Assembly: GCA_947462425.1 (NCBI GenBank)
Contig: CANHPI010000072.1
Span: forward strand, 1 to 10,036
DNA: 10,036 bases
Source: Bacteroidota bacterium
GTDB taxonomy: Bacteria > Bacteroidota > Bacteroidia > B-17B0 > B-17BO
Direction: 5' to 3'
Made by a program: the position numbers and the translations under genes. Shown here one piece after another: positions 1-7,394 of the stretch. Below the pieces are notes generated by a model. It had not been told where the DNA came from, searched no databases, and was given only the letters and a program-made list of their open reading frames with translations. Positions within the stretch are counted from its first letter, which is position 1. Every line of letters begins with the position of its first letter.

Positions 1-1
1 A

Positions 2-220
2 AATAGAGATATTATTTTGGGAATGGCACATTACCCTATTATGATGGTAATTGGAGAATTAGATAATGTTTTACCTCCAGGGCAATTACTAGAACAATCC
101 GAATTAATAAAAAATAAACACGTTTTGTTTTTAGAGCATGATGGGCATATGGGATTTTTAGAAAGTCCGAGAGTTTGCAATGCTGCTTTAAAGAAATTTA
201 TAAGAGTATGTTTTAAATAA
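2..220 (+). CDS. alpha/beta-fold hydrolase, C-terminal part (5' end outside window)
   Basis: The reading frame is open from the first complete codon of the window to TAA at 218-220, so this is the last 72 residues of a longer gene; the TTG at 17 and ATG at 23 are internal codons, not starts. The visible part matches the end of an alpha/beta hydrolase. A beta-strand is followed by GELDNVLP, whose Asp is at the usual position of the catalytic acid. After that comes HDGHMGFLE, where the second His is the expected catalytic histidine and the following M-x-F-L-E-x-P is typical of these enzymes. The nucleophile-elbow serine would lie upstream and is not seen. Substrate cannot be inferred. The GNAT gene begins 12 bp downstream on the same strand, so the two may be cotranscribed. 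Confidence 0.75.
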   Translation, partial: NRDIILGMAHYPIMMVIGELDNVLPPGQLLEQSELIKNKHVLFLEHDGHMGFLESPRVCNAALKKFIRVCFK

Positions 221-232
221 CCAAAATAATAA

Positions 233-730
233 ATGAAACTTGAATTTTTAATAGCTCAACAAAGTGATTTAGATAGAATTGTATCAACATACAATTCCAC
301 TATTGCCTCTCGCCTAGTAACTGCCGATTTAGAGCCAGTTTCCTCAGCAAGTAAGCAATCTTGGTTTGATGCACATGAACAAAATCGTAGGCCGTTATGG
401 ATTGTTGTACTTGATGGCAAGTATAGTGGTTGGATGAGTTTTAATTCCTTTTATGGCAGACCTGCCTACGATGGAACAGTAGAAGTTAGTATTTATTTAG
501 AAGAAAGTGCTAGAGGAAAAGGCCTAGGAAAAGCTTGTTTAGAAAAAGCGTTTGATAGTTGTAACGAACTGAAAATTAAAACTCTTTTGGGATTTATTTT
601 TGATCATAATAAACCAAGTCTGCAATTATTTTACAAAATGGGTTTTGAAAAATGGGCTCATTTACCAAAAATTGCTAATATGATTGACGCCGAGCGAGGT
701 TTAATAATTTTAGGAAAGCGAATTCATTAA
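233..730 (+). CDS. GNAT family N-acetyltransferase, phosphinothricin acetyltransferase-like
   Basis: This 165-residue protein has the usual length of a single-domain GNAT enzyme, which transfers an acetyl group from acetyl-CoA to an amine. The acetyl-CoA pyrophosphate-binding loop is visible as RGKGLG at residues 94-99, directly after the beta-strand EVSIYL (84-89). The C-terminal part carries N-x-x-S-x-x-L-F-x-K-M-G-F (about residues 125-138) followed by a W-x-x-L-P segment, the pattern of the Pat/YncA (MnaT) subgroup that acetylates phosphinothricin, methionine sulfoximine or related amino-acid analogues. The actual substrate is not determined. ATG at 233 is preceded only by an A-rich stretch with no Shine-Dalgarno, normal for Bacteroidota. 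It lies 12 bp after the hydrolase and 102 bp before the metallopeptidase. Confidence 0.85.
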   Translation: MKLEFLIAQQSDLDRIVSTYNSTIASRLVTADLEPVSSASKQSWFDAHEQNRRPLWIVVLDGKYSGWMSFNSFYGRPAYDGTVEVSIYLEESARGKGLGKACLEKAFDSCNELKIKTLLGFIFDHNKPSLQLFYKMGFEKWAHLPKIANMIDAERGLIILGKRIH

Positions 731-832
731 TTGATACCCAATACTATTAAAATTGTCAGTTGGTTTGTTGTTCTGTCATAGTATTTATAGTTGGCACTTT
801 ACTTGACATCCTGTACTTAAAAATAAAAAATT

Positions 833-1540
833 ATGTTTGATCCAATTTTATTACTTATCAGTATTGTGTTTATGGGCATTGGAATGCTTGTAAGTAGTCG
901 TTTAAAAAACAAATTTGCAACCTACTCACGCGAACTATTGAGCAGTGGTTTTTCAGGCAAAGACATCGCAAAAAAAATGTTGAATGACAACGGAATATAT
1001 GATGTTACGATTACTGCTATTGATGGGCAATTAACTGACCATTACAATCCGATTAATAAAACTGTTAATTTAAGTAGTGCAGTTTATAATGGTCAAAATG
1101 TTGCAGCAGCAGCCGTTGCAGCTCACGAGTGTGGTCATGCCATTCAGCATGCTACAGCATACCAGTGGTTAACCATGAGAAGCACATTGGTGCCAGTGGT
1201 ACAAATTAGTTCTACAATCATGAATTTTTTAACCTTCGGTTTAGCTTTTGTAGCATTTATGATCCCCAATTTAACAAATGCGATGCTACTATTATTTATT
1301 GTTTTGCAAAGCATTATTACATTGTTTAGCATTATCACATTGCCAGTAGAGGTTGATGCAAGCCAAAGGGCATTAGCTTGGTTAGATAATTCCGGAATTA
1401 CAAGAGGTCAAGAAAACGCCGATGCAAAAGATGCTTTAAAATGGGCAGCTTATACTTATTTTGTTTCTGCACTAGCTTCAATAGCCACTTTAACATATTA
1501 TATTTGGAGATTTTTAGGGAATAACAGAGATGATAACTAA
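833..1540 (+). CDS. zinc metallopeptidase, YugP family (Zn_peptidase_2)
   Basis: A 235-residue integral membrane protein of typical length for the YugP-like neutral zinc metallopeptidase family. The zinc site HECGH is at residues 98-102, preceded by an alanine-rich helix and followed by AIQHA, as in the family. A second conserved block, LPVEVDASQRAL (170-181), contains Glu173, a candidate third zinc ligand. Hydrophobic segments are near residues 4-20, 118-141, 148-170 and 207-225, so the protein is probably membrane embedded with the catalytic helix close to the bilayer. Physiological substrates of this family are not well established. The stop at 1540 is 11 bp from the stop of the convergent DAHP synthase gene, so the two genes share their 3' boundary. 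No clear promoter was found in the 102 bp upstream. Confidence 0.9.
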   Translation: MFDPILLLISIVFMGIGMLVSSRLKNKFATYSRELLSSGFSGKDIAKKMLNDNGIYDVTITAIDGQLTDHYNPINKTVNLSSAVYNGQNVAAAAVAAHECGHAIQHATAYQWLTMRSTLVPVVQISSTIMNFLTFGLAFVAFMIPNLTNAMLLLFIVLQSIITLFSIITLPVEVDASQRALAWLDNSGITRGQENADAKDALKWAAYTYFVSALASIATLTYYIWRFLGNNRDDN

Positions 1541-1560
1541 TCGTTATAAGATTATTTTTT
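1538..1560 (+). terminator. possible weak terminator at the convergent gene ends
   Basis: TAATC (1538-1542) can pair with GATTA (1550-1554) across a 7-nt loop, followed by a run of T to 1560. The stem is only 5 bp and AU-rich and overlaps both stop codons, so this is a weak candidate. It is listed because some 3' end must lie between these convergent genes. Confidence 0.25.
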
Positions 1561-2631
1561 ATTCATCAATTCTGTTTGAATACGAATAGATTCCTCATGT
1601 AATAACTGACAGATTTTTTCGGTATGAGCCCTTGGAATTCCTAATTTTTCAGCCCATTGCGAGCGGCTTCTTAAAATTTCCTGCCAGCGGTTGAGTTGAA
1701 AAATAGTTAAGTCATGCTCTTTTTTATATTCCCCAATTTGCTCAATAATAGACATACGTTTTTTTAAAACATTAATCAACTCATCATCCACTTCATCAAT
1801 CATTTTTCTGAACTGATTTAATTTGTCATCACATTCAGGGTTCTGAGAAGATGATTGACGATAAACCAAATTACTTAATATTTCTTTTAAGTCATCAGGA
1901 GTTAATTGTTGCTGAGCATCACTTAATGCAACAGATGGATTAATATGAGATTCTATCATTAATCCATTCATACCTAAATCTAAAGCCTTTTGAGCTACAT
2001 GAGGTATTAAATCTCTGTTGCCACTAATGTGGCTTGGGTCACAAATAATAGGCAATTCTGGTAAAATCGTTTTTAATTCGATGGCCAGTTCCCACATTGG
2101 TTTATTGCGGTATTTAGTTTTACCAGGATAAAAAAATCCTCTATGAATTGCCGCTAATTTTGTAATTCCTGAATTAGAAAAACGTTCAATAGCTCCTAGC
2201 CATAATTGAACATCTGCATGAATTGGATTTTTTATAAAAACAGGAATATCAACACCTTTTAAAACATCGGCGATTTCCTGCACACTAAAAGGATTACCGG
2301 TTGTTCTGGCTCCAATCCATAAAACATCAACCCCATGTTTTAATGCTAATTCGGTATGTTGTGCATTAGCAACTTCAACAGCTGTTTTTAAATTAAATTG
2401 CTTCTGAACTTGTGTAAGCCAAACTAATCCTCTTTCTCCTACTCCTTCAAATGCATTTGGCCGAGTACGTGGTTTCCAGATGCCGGCTCTAAACAACTTT
2501 ATACTTTCTATTTGAGATAATTTTGAAGCCGTTTGAAGCACTTGTTCTTCTGATTCCGCACCGCATGGTCCTGCAATTATTAAACGCTCGTTACGATTTG
2601 TAATCCATGTATGTAATGCTTGAATATTCAC
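1552..2631 (-). CDS. bifunctional DAHP synthase / chorismate mutase
   Basis: The fusion makes 3-deoxy-D-arabino-heptulosonate 7-phosphate from phosphoenolpyruvate and erythrose 4-phosphate, and converts chorismate to prephenate. The GTG at 2631 gives 359 residues beginning VNIQALHTWI, which matches the start of Bacteroidota homologues. The frame stays open to an ATG at 2745, but those 38 extra residues do not look like the family and would cover the promoter region. The DAHP synthase domain (about 15-250) shows GPCGAES (21-27), KPRTRP (53-58), IGARTT (106-111), KNP (134-136), HRGF (163-166), DPSH (198-201) and IESH (226-229). The AroQ-type mutase domain (about 268-356) shows FRKMIDEVDDEL, the Arg/IG-x-YK helix and QLNRWQEIL. 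In the Prevotella nigrescens fusion the mutase domain mediates allosteric control by prephenate; the same is inferred here. The usual Ser after GPC is Gly. No other aromatic amino-acid gene is in the window. Confidence 0.93.
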   Translation of the reverse strand: MNIQALHTWITNRNERLIIAGPCGAESEEQVLQTASKLSQIESIKLFRAGIWKPRTRPNAFEGVGERGLVWLTQVQKQFNLKTAVEVANAQHTELALKHGVDVLWIGARTTGNPFSVQEIADVLKGVDIPVFIKNPIHADVQLWLGAIERFSNSGITKLAAIHRGFFYPGKTKYRNKPMWELAIELKTILPELPIICDPSHISGNRDLIPHVAQKALDLGMNGLMIESHINPSVALSDAQQQLTPDDLKEILSNLVYRQSSSQNPECDDKLNQFRKMIDEVDDELINVLKKRMSIIEQIGEYKKEHDLTIFQLNRWQEILRSRSQWAEKLGIPRAHTEKICQLLHEESIRIQTELMNKK

Positions 2632-2853
2632 TTTTATAGGATACAAAGTAAACAAAAAATTGTTTGATAATACGTCTAAAAAAGTACAATGATTGTTCCT
2701 AAAATCATTTTTGATGAATTGCACTCTTTCTTTAAAATTATACAAGATGAATTTAAATTTGAAAAAACAATGCTATTAAATCTTAATCGTTATTTACTGC
2801 CTTTTAACGAATGCATTAAAAAGAACAAGATAAAATGTCCTAGAAAAAATAAT

Positions 2854-4698
2854 TTATCTACAATAGGTCTGTAGAGGCTGCTGAGCAGCAATGAATCCTA
2901 AATCAAAAGCTTTCTTTAAATCACTGCAAGGATTTTGCTTCATATTAACTTTTACAACACCTTTCCAATAATATGCTTCCGCATAATTACTATCCATATT
3001 TGTGCAGGCATCTAAATCTTGTAAGCAAGATTCAAATTGCTGCATTTTACCATATAATATAGCTCTTCGCATATAATACAAAGGATTGTCGGAATTTACT
3101 GAAATCGTTTTGTTATAATAAACCAATGCTTTTTCTAACTGATTCAAATCATCATAGCAATTTGCTAAAACGTAATTTGCTTTAGGATTATTGACATCGG
3201 TTTTTAAAACAGTTTCTGCATCGCTTATTGCTTTAGAAAAATCTTTTAAAACATAAAAAACATTAGCACGAGCTATATAAGCTTTAGGATATTGCTTTAA
3301 GTCTATAGCTTTATCAAAATCCTTTAATGCATCTCTGATTCTTTCTGTTTGAGCAAAAAGAAGTCCTCTGTTATAATAACCTTTATAATAGTTGGTGTTT
3401 TCATTAATAGCTGCATTTAAATAGCGAAGTGATAAATCATAATTCTTAGTGAGCATATATTCCGCTCCTAAACTATTTAACGCAACAAATGAATGCGGAT
3501 ATTTTTTGAGGATATCTGAATACAAAGAAATACTGTTTTTCCAAACACTTGCTCGCAAAAAAGTTAAGCTACCAAATACCAAAACAACTGTAACAAATAG
3601 TATCTTTAAATATTTTTCTGTTACAGTAAAAAAAGAAATTAAAGCCAAAGACAAACCTATAATTGGCAAATACATATATCTGTCTGCTGTTAATACTTCT
3701 CCAAATGGAACAAATTGTAATACCAATACTAAATTTGCAACAAAAAACAGCAAACCATAAAGTGCCATTTTGTGTTTTGATTTATATAACTTAAAACAAC
3801 CAAATACAAAAAGCACAATGATACTATATCCCATAATTAAACTCACCGTTTTATTTTGTGGATAAGGGTAAATGACCGATAAATTAATTGGAATAAAAAA
3901 TTTATAAATATATTGTAATATGGCGTAACCCGCATAACCAATACGCTCATGAATGGCATACGCATGATTTTGATTAATAAATTTATCTTCAGTTCTGGTA
4001 TAAATAGTTGCTAAACCAAGAATAATTGCAACAATAGCAAATGGTATTTTATTAAGAACTACTGATTTGAAATCTAATTTGACCTTCAATAAATAATCTA
4101 ATAAAATTAACACTATAGGAAAACAAATAGCAGATGGCTTACTTAAAACTGAAACTATAAATAAGCATAAAGCAAAAATATAATACTTTTTTACATCTTG
4201 TATAATAAATTTGGCATAACAAATTAAACCTGATAAAAAGAATACACTGTATACTAAATTGTTTTTAGCAGATACCCAAGCCACTGTTTCTACTTGCAAA
4301 GGATGAAAGCAAAAAACAACTGCGCATAATAATGATTTAAGTTTGTCTTTTAAAAGTAAGGTAGCTAAATAATAAACTAACACACTATTAACTATATGAA
4401 ATAACAAACTCATGGCATGATGTCCAGTTGCATTACCTTTAAAAATTAACCAATCGATAGCAAAACTAATCATAGCTATTGGTGCATAATTTCCTACATA
4501 ATAATTTGTAAAAAAAGCTTTGAAATCAAAACTATGAACATCTTTATTATTTAATAAAACATCCCCATCATCCCAACTAATAAAACTAGCTGAAAATAAT
4601 TTTAAATAAACCACAACCACTAAAACACTTAATATAAGTGCGTATAAAAGAAATGGTTTAAATACTATGTTTTTGTTGGTTGTTTTCAAGACAAACAA
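2854..4698 (-). CDS. GT-C-like multi-spanning membrane protein with C-terminal TPR repeats (TMTC-like)
   Basis: From TTG at 4698 this is 614 residues. Residues about 14-385 hold roughly ten hydrophobic segments. The first loop contains SWDDGD (41-46), matching the acidic pair of GT-C glycosyltransferases that use lipid-linked sugars. HPLQVETVAWVSAKNN (132-147) and ADRYMYLP (338-345) are blocks typical of bacterial proteins related to TMTC/O-mannosyltransferase-like enzymes. Residues about 404-597 form some five to six TPR units. The C-terminus, with CSDLKKAFDLGF and a final YC, has a signature often seen in Bacteroidota TPR proteins. Protein O-glycosylation or another extracytoplasmic sugar transfer is inferred, not shown. 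There is no ATG or GTG near the start: the frame closes at a stop at 4713, and TTG at 4698 or 4689 are the realistic choices. It is divergent from the GT2 gene across 48 bp. Confidence 0.8.
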   Translation of the reverse strand: MFVLKTTNKNIVFKPFLLYALILSVLVVVVYLKLFSASFISWDDGDVLLNNKDVHSFDFKAFFTNYYVGNYAPIAMISFAIDWLIFKGNATGHHAMSLLFHIVNSVLVYYLATLLLKDKLKSLLCAVVFCFHPLQVETVAWVSAKNNLVYSVFFLSGLICYAKFIIQDVKKYYIFALCLFIVSVLSKPSAICFPIVLILLDYLLKVKLDFKSVVLNKIPFAIVAIILGLATIYTRTEDKFINQNHAYAIHERIGYAGYAILQYIYKFFIPINLSVIYPYPQNKTVSLIMGYSIIVLFVFGCFKLYKSKHKMALYGLLFFVANLVLVLQFVPFGEVLTADRYMYLPIIGLSLALISFFTVTEKYLKILFVTVVLVFGSLTFLRASVWKNSISLYSDILKKYPHSFVALNSLGAEYMLTKNYDLSLRYLNAAINENTNYYKGYYNRGLLFAQTERIRDALKDFDKAIDLKQYPKAYIARANVFYVLKDFSKAISDAETVLKTDVNNPKANYVLANCYDDLNQLEKALVYYNKTISVNSDNPLYYMRRAILYGKMQQFESCLQDLDACTNMDSNYAEAYYWKGVVKVNMKQNPCSDLKKAFDLGFIAAQQPLQTYCR

Positions 4699-4741
4699 AT
4701 TTAAGATTTGTTACTAAACAAACGAACTAAATCTTAAATTT
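4697..4741. repeat. 13-bp perfect inverted repeat spanning the divergent glycosyltransferase promoters
   Basis: The left arm AAATTTAAGATTT (4697-4709) is the exact reverse complement of the right arm AAATCTTAAATTT (4729-4741), with a 19-nt spacer. The arms fill almost the whole 48-bp gap between the two divergent genes, and the left arm reaches the TTG start of the - strand gene. Each arm supplies a -7-like box pointing outward: TAAATTTG on - (4703-4696) and TAAATTTA on + (4735-4742), compared with TAnnTTTG. An operator for a dimeric regulator or a mirrored promoter pair are both possible. The repeat is seen directly; the function is inferred. Confidence 0.75.
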
Positions 4742-4746
4742 ACAAC

Positions 4747-5517
4747 GTGCCACAAGTATCAGTAGTCATAATAACCTTTAACGAGGAAAAAAATATTGCT
4801 CGTTGTTTGGAATCGGTAAAAGATATTGCTGATGAAATTGTAGTACTCGATTCTTTTAGTAAGGATTGTACCAAAGAAATTTGTGAATCGTATGGGGTTA
4901 AGTTTTATGAACACGCATTTGATGGTCATATTCAACAAAAAAACCGAGCAATTACTTACGCAAGTTATCCGCATATTTTATCGTTAGATGCTGATGAAGC
5001 ATTAAATGAAACTCTAAAGAAATCTATTTTAGAAGTTAAACAAAATTGGACTCATGATGGCTACTACATGAACCGTTTAACTAATTATTGCGGGCACTGG
5101 GTAAAACATTGCAATTGGTATCCCGATACTAAAATGCGATTATGGGATAGCCGAAAAGGTTCATGGACCGGCATTAATCCGCATGATAAATACGAATTAA
5201 AAGATGGTGACAAAAACACGAAACATTTAAAAGGCGATATTTTACATTACAGTTATTACACTCAGGAAGATCATTATAAACAAGTAGAGTACTTTACAAA
5301 TATTGCGTCTAAAGCTTTTGTAGAATCTGGAAAAAATGCGCCATTTTTTAAACTCATTGCAAATCCCATTGCTAAATTCATTGATCATTATTTTTTGCAC
5401 TTAGGATTTTTAGATGGCAAGGCAGGATATTTAATTTCCAGAATATCAGCTTATGCAACCTATTTAAAATATAAAAAAATTAGAGCAATTTATAAACAAA
5501 AAGCCTTTGCAAAATAA
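4747..5517 (+). CDS. family 2 glycosyltransferase, WaaE/KdtX-like
   Basis: This 256-residue cytoplasmic or membrane-associated enzyme transfers a sugar from a nucleotide donor. It has the GT-A N-terminus VSVVIITFNEEKNI (4-17), the DSFSKDCT segment (35-42) and the metal-binding DXD motif as LDADE (80-84). W/R-rich blocks MRLWD (130-134) and INPHDKYEL (143-151) and the C-terminal FLDGKAGY (221-228) fit the WaaE/KdtX group of LPS-core beta-glucosyltransferases. GTG at 4747 is effectively forced, because an in-frame TAA lies at 4735-4737 with no ATG or TTG between. A -7-like TAAATTTA ends five bases before the start, so the mRNA may have little or no leader. The 3' end overlaps the GT9 gene by 11 bp. 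A role in LPS core or other surface glycan assembly is inferred from family and neighbour. Confidence 0.9.
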   Translation: MPQVSVVIITFNEEKNIARCLESVKDIADEIVVLDSFSKDCTKEICESYGVKFYEHAFDGHIQQKNRAITYASYPHILSLDADEALNETLKKSILEVKQNWTHDGYYMNRLTNYCGHWVKHCNWYPDTKMRLWDSRKGSWTGINPHDKYELKDGDKNTKHLKGDILHYSYYTQEDHYKQVEYFTNIASKAFVESGKNAPFFKLIANPIAKFIDHYFLHLGFLDGKAGYLISRISAYATYLKYKKIRAIYKQKAFAK

Positions 5518-6508
5518 TCCTGTAATAATTATTAGCCGAACGGATAGTATTGGCGATGTGGTATTAACATTGCCAATAGCTGGTATTATTAAACAGTTTA
5601 TTCCTCATAGCAAAATTATTTTTTTAGGAAAAACTTATACTAAGGATGTCATTGCTCTATCTGAACATATAGATGAATTTGTAAGTTATGATGATATTTT
5701 AAAACTCAATCCTAATGAACAAATTGATGCCTTTAAGAAATTAAACGCCACTCATATCATTCATGTGTTTCCAGTAAAAGAAATTGCTTATTTAGCAAAA
5801 AAAGCAGGAATTAAAAACAGAATAGGAACCACTAATCGTTTATGGCATTGGTTTACTTGCAATATAAAAATTTCATTGTCGCGTAAAAATTCTGATTTAC
5901 ACGAAGTACAATTGAATACTAAATTATTAACGCCATTGGGCATTACAAAAGAATTTAGTTTAGAAGAGCTAACTGCTAATTATGGTTTTACAAAAATTCC
6001 AAAATTAGAAAAAATATATACCGATTTAATTGATCAAACTAAAACAGCAATTATACTGCACCCAAAATCAAAGGGAAGTGCGCGAGAATGGGGCTTAGAT
6101 AATTTTTCAAATTTGATTACACAATTAGATAAAACAAAATATCAAATTTTTATTAGTGGTACTGTTCAAGAAGGCGAATTATTAAGAGATGTAATTTTAA
6201 AACATCCTGAGGTAACTAATTTAACAGGTAAATTATCTTTACAGCAATTTATTGCATTTATTAATGAATGTGGTGTGTTAATTGCCGCAAGTACAGGTCC
6301 TTTGCATATTGCTGCAGCCATCGGTAAAAAAGCTATTGGATTATTTGCTCCTATGAAACCAATCCACCCTGGCAGATGGAAACCAATTGGTAAACAAGCA
6401 AATTATTTAGTGTTAGATAAAAATTGTAACGATTGCAGAAAAACCATGAATTGCCATTGCATTAGAGAAATACAAACACTAGAAGTTATTAAATTGATTG
6501 AAAAATAA
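5507..6508 (+). CDS. family 9 glycosyltransferase, ADP-heptose:LPS heptosyltransferase-like
   Basis: The 333-residue length fits GT9 enzymes, which add heptose or related sugars to the inner core of lipopolysaccharide using the GT-B fold. The N-terminal ISRTDSIGDVVLTLP (9-23) is the conserved acceptor-side loop. The donor-binding half has LHPKSKGSAREW (184-195) and STGPLHIAAAIG (262-273), the hallmark S/T-G-P-x-H block. A cysteine cluster C-x-x-C-x5-C-x-C (307-318) near the C-terminus is common in this family. The start is taken as TTG at 5507, inside the end of the GT2 gene; there is no ATG or GTG before the conserved N-terminal strand, so this or a very nearby rare codon must be used. The TAA at 6506-6508 shares its last A with the ATG of the SDR gene, implying translational coupling. 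Confidence 0.9.
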   Translation: MQNNPVIIISRTDSIGDVVLTLPIAGIIKQFIPHSKIIFLGKTYTKDVIALSEHIDEFVSYDDILKLNPNEQIDAFKKLNATHIIHVFPVKEIAYLAKKAGIKNRIGTTNRLWHWFTCNIKISLSRKNSDLHEVQLNTKLLTPLGITKEFSLEELTANYGFTKIPKLEKIYTDLIDQTKTAIILHPKSKGSAREWGLDNFSNLITQLDKTKYQIFISGTVQEGELLRDVILKHPEVTNLTGKLSLQQFIAFINECGVLIAASTGPLHIAAAIGKKAIGLFAPMKPIHPGRWKPIGKQANYLVLDKNCNDCRKTMNCHCIREIQTLEVIKLIEK

Positions 6509-7305
6509 TGAGTACACTACAAAATAAAATCATTTGGATAACTGGCGCCTCTTCCGGGATTGGAGAAGCCTTAGTATACGAATGCGCTAAACAAAATGCC
6601 ATTATAATTTTATCTGCCCGCCGAGAAAATGAATTAGTGCGTGTGGCAAAAACAGCTCATTTAAACTCAACCAACTCTTTAATTATTCCATTTGATTTAG
6701 CAGATACCAAGTTGGTAAAAGAGTATGCTCAACAGATAGTTTCAACGTTTGGCAGAATTGATATATTAATTAATAATGGTGGACAAAGTCAGCGTGCCGA
6801 AGCTATTGAAACCACAGCAGAAACAGAACGAGCACTTTTTGAAATTAATTATTTTAGCGCTGTAAATTTATCTAAAGCTGTTTTACCATTTATGCTCAAA
6901 AACAAAAGTGGGAAAATTGTAGTGATTAGCAGCATTGCTGGTAAGTTTGGTTTTTATTTGCGTTCATCCTACTCTGCTGCTAAACATGCTTTGCATGGTT
7001 ATTTTGAAAGTTTGCGTTTGGAGGTGGAAAAAAATGGAGTAAGTGTTTTAATAGTTTGTCCGGGTAAAATAAAAACAACTATTTCAATAAATGCAGTTTC
7101 AAACTCTGGGGATAAGCATAATAAAATGGATGATAGCCATGAAAATGCGATGAGTGCTCAAGAATGTGCTCAACAAATTATTGCTGGCATATTAAATGAT
7201 AAAGAAGAAATTTTAATTGGCGGAAAAGAATTGTTAGCCGTTAAAATAAAGCGCTTTTTCCCTAAACTGTTTGGTAAGATTATTAGAAAACAAAGTCCTT
7301 ATTAA
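6508..7305 (+). CDS. SDR family NAD(P)-dependent oxidoreductase
   Basis: A 265-residue classical short-chain dehydrogenase/reductase. TGASSGIG (12-19) binds the dinucleotide, and SARRENEL (36-43) is the loop that often favours NADP(H). NNGG (89-92) replaces the usual NNAG. Asn114 (EINYF), Ser141 or Ser142, Tyr155 and Lys159 (YSAAK) supply the catalytic tetrad. The CPGKIKT segment (184-190) corresponds to the family PG motif. The tail is basic and aromatic (KIKRFFPKLFGKIIRK), resembling the DHRS7-like subgroup and possibly associating with membrane; that part is inference. The substrate is unknown. The ATG overlaps the GT9 stop by one base, making it the last gene of the GT2-GT9-SDR unit. Confidence 0.9.
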   Translation: MSTLQNKIIWITGASSGIGEALVYECAKQNAIIILSARRENELVRVAKTAHLNSTNSLIIPFDLADTKLVKEYAQQIVSTFGRIDILINNGGQSQRAEAIETTAETERALFEINYFSAVNLSKAVLPFMLKNKSGKIVVISSIAGKFGFYLRSSYSAAKHALHGYFESLRLEVEKNGVSVLIVCPGKIKTTISINAVSNSGDKHNKMDDSHENAMSAQECAQQIIAGILNDKEEILIGGKELLAVKIKRFFPKLFGKIIRKQSPY

Positions 7306-7316
7306 TTCTATAGAAT
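7305..7316. repeat. 12-bp perfect palindrome after the SDR gene
   Basis: ATTCTATAGAAT reads the same on both strands and begins at the last base of the SDR stop codon. It has no T-run behind it, so it is not a standard terminator. It may be a protein-binding site or chance in AT-rich DNA. Confidence 0.4.
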
Positions 7317-7341
7317 CATTTGGTTAGTACATTAATATAAT

Positions 7342-7368
7342 CCCCTAGGGGGATACTTACCAAGTATC
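7342..7368. repeat. two abutting inverted repeats in the SDR-rpmF spacer
   Basis: CCCCTAGGGG (7342-7351) is a perfect 10-bp palindrome and the longest pure G/C run in this AT-rich neighbourhood. It is followed immediately by GATACTT (7352-7358), loop ACC, and AAGTATC (7362-7368), a perfect 7-bp stem with a 3-nt loop. Either strand could form the second hairpin as RNA. No T-run follows, so a simple terminator is unlikely. The sequence is seen directly; the function is unknown. Confidence 0.6.
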
Positions 7369-7394
7369 AACAAAGACAGGTCTATATAAACACT

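Noticed and set aside
731..832. Promoter for the metallopeptidase gene
   Set aside because: Several TTG and TA-rich stretches exist but none combine into TTG-N17-23-TAnnTTTG.
1144..1338. Antisense open frame within the metallopeptidase gene
   Set aside because: Entirely inside a well-supported gene on the other strand; shadow frame.
2644..2651. TTACTTTG on - as a -7 box for the DAHP synthase gene
   Set aside because: One mismatch to TAnnTTTG and no TTG at an acceptable distance upstream, so too weak to annotate.
2684..2700. ACAAT-G-ATTGT inverted repeat upstream of the DAHP synthase gene
   Set aside because: Only 5-bp arms in AT-rich sequence and not placed against a convincing promoter, so not claimed as an operator.
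2632..2745. N-terminal extension of the DAHP synthase/chorismate mutase to ATG 2745
   Set aside because: The 38 added residues do not resemble family N-termini, and the GTG at 2631 starts exactly where homologues begin and gives the usual length.
2689..2874. Small + strand open frame of 61 codons
   Set aside because: It lies in the spacer and runs antisense into the end of the TPR gene, has AT-driven composition and no recognisable feature. The TAAATTTG near 2754 on + looks like chance in AT-rich DNA.
3449..3760. Antisense open frame within the GT-C/TPR gene
   Set aside because: Shadow of the membrane-domain and TPR coding sequence; no independent support.
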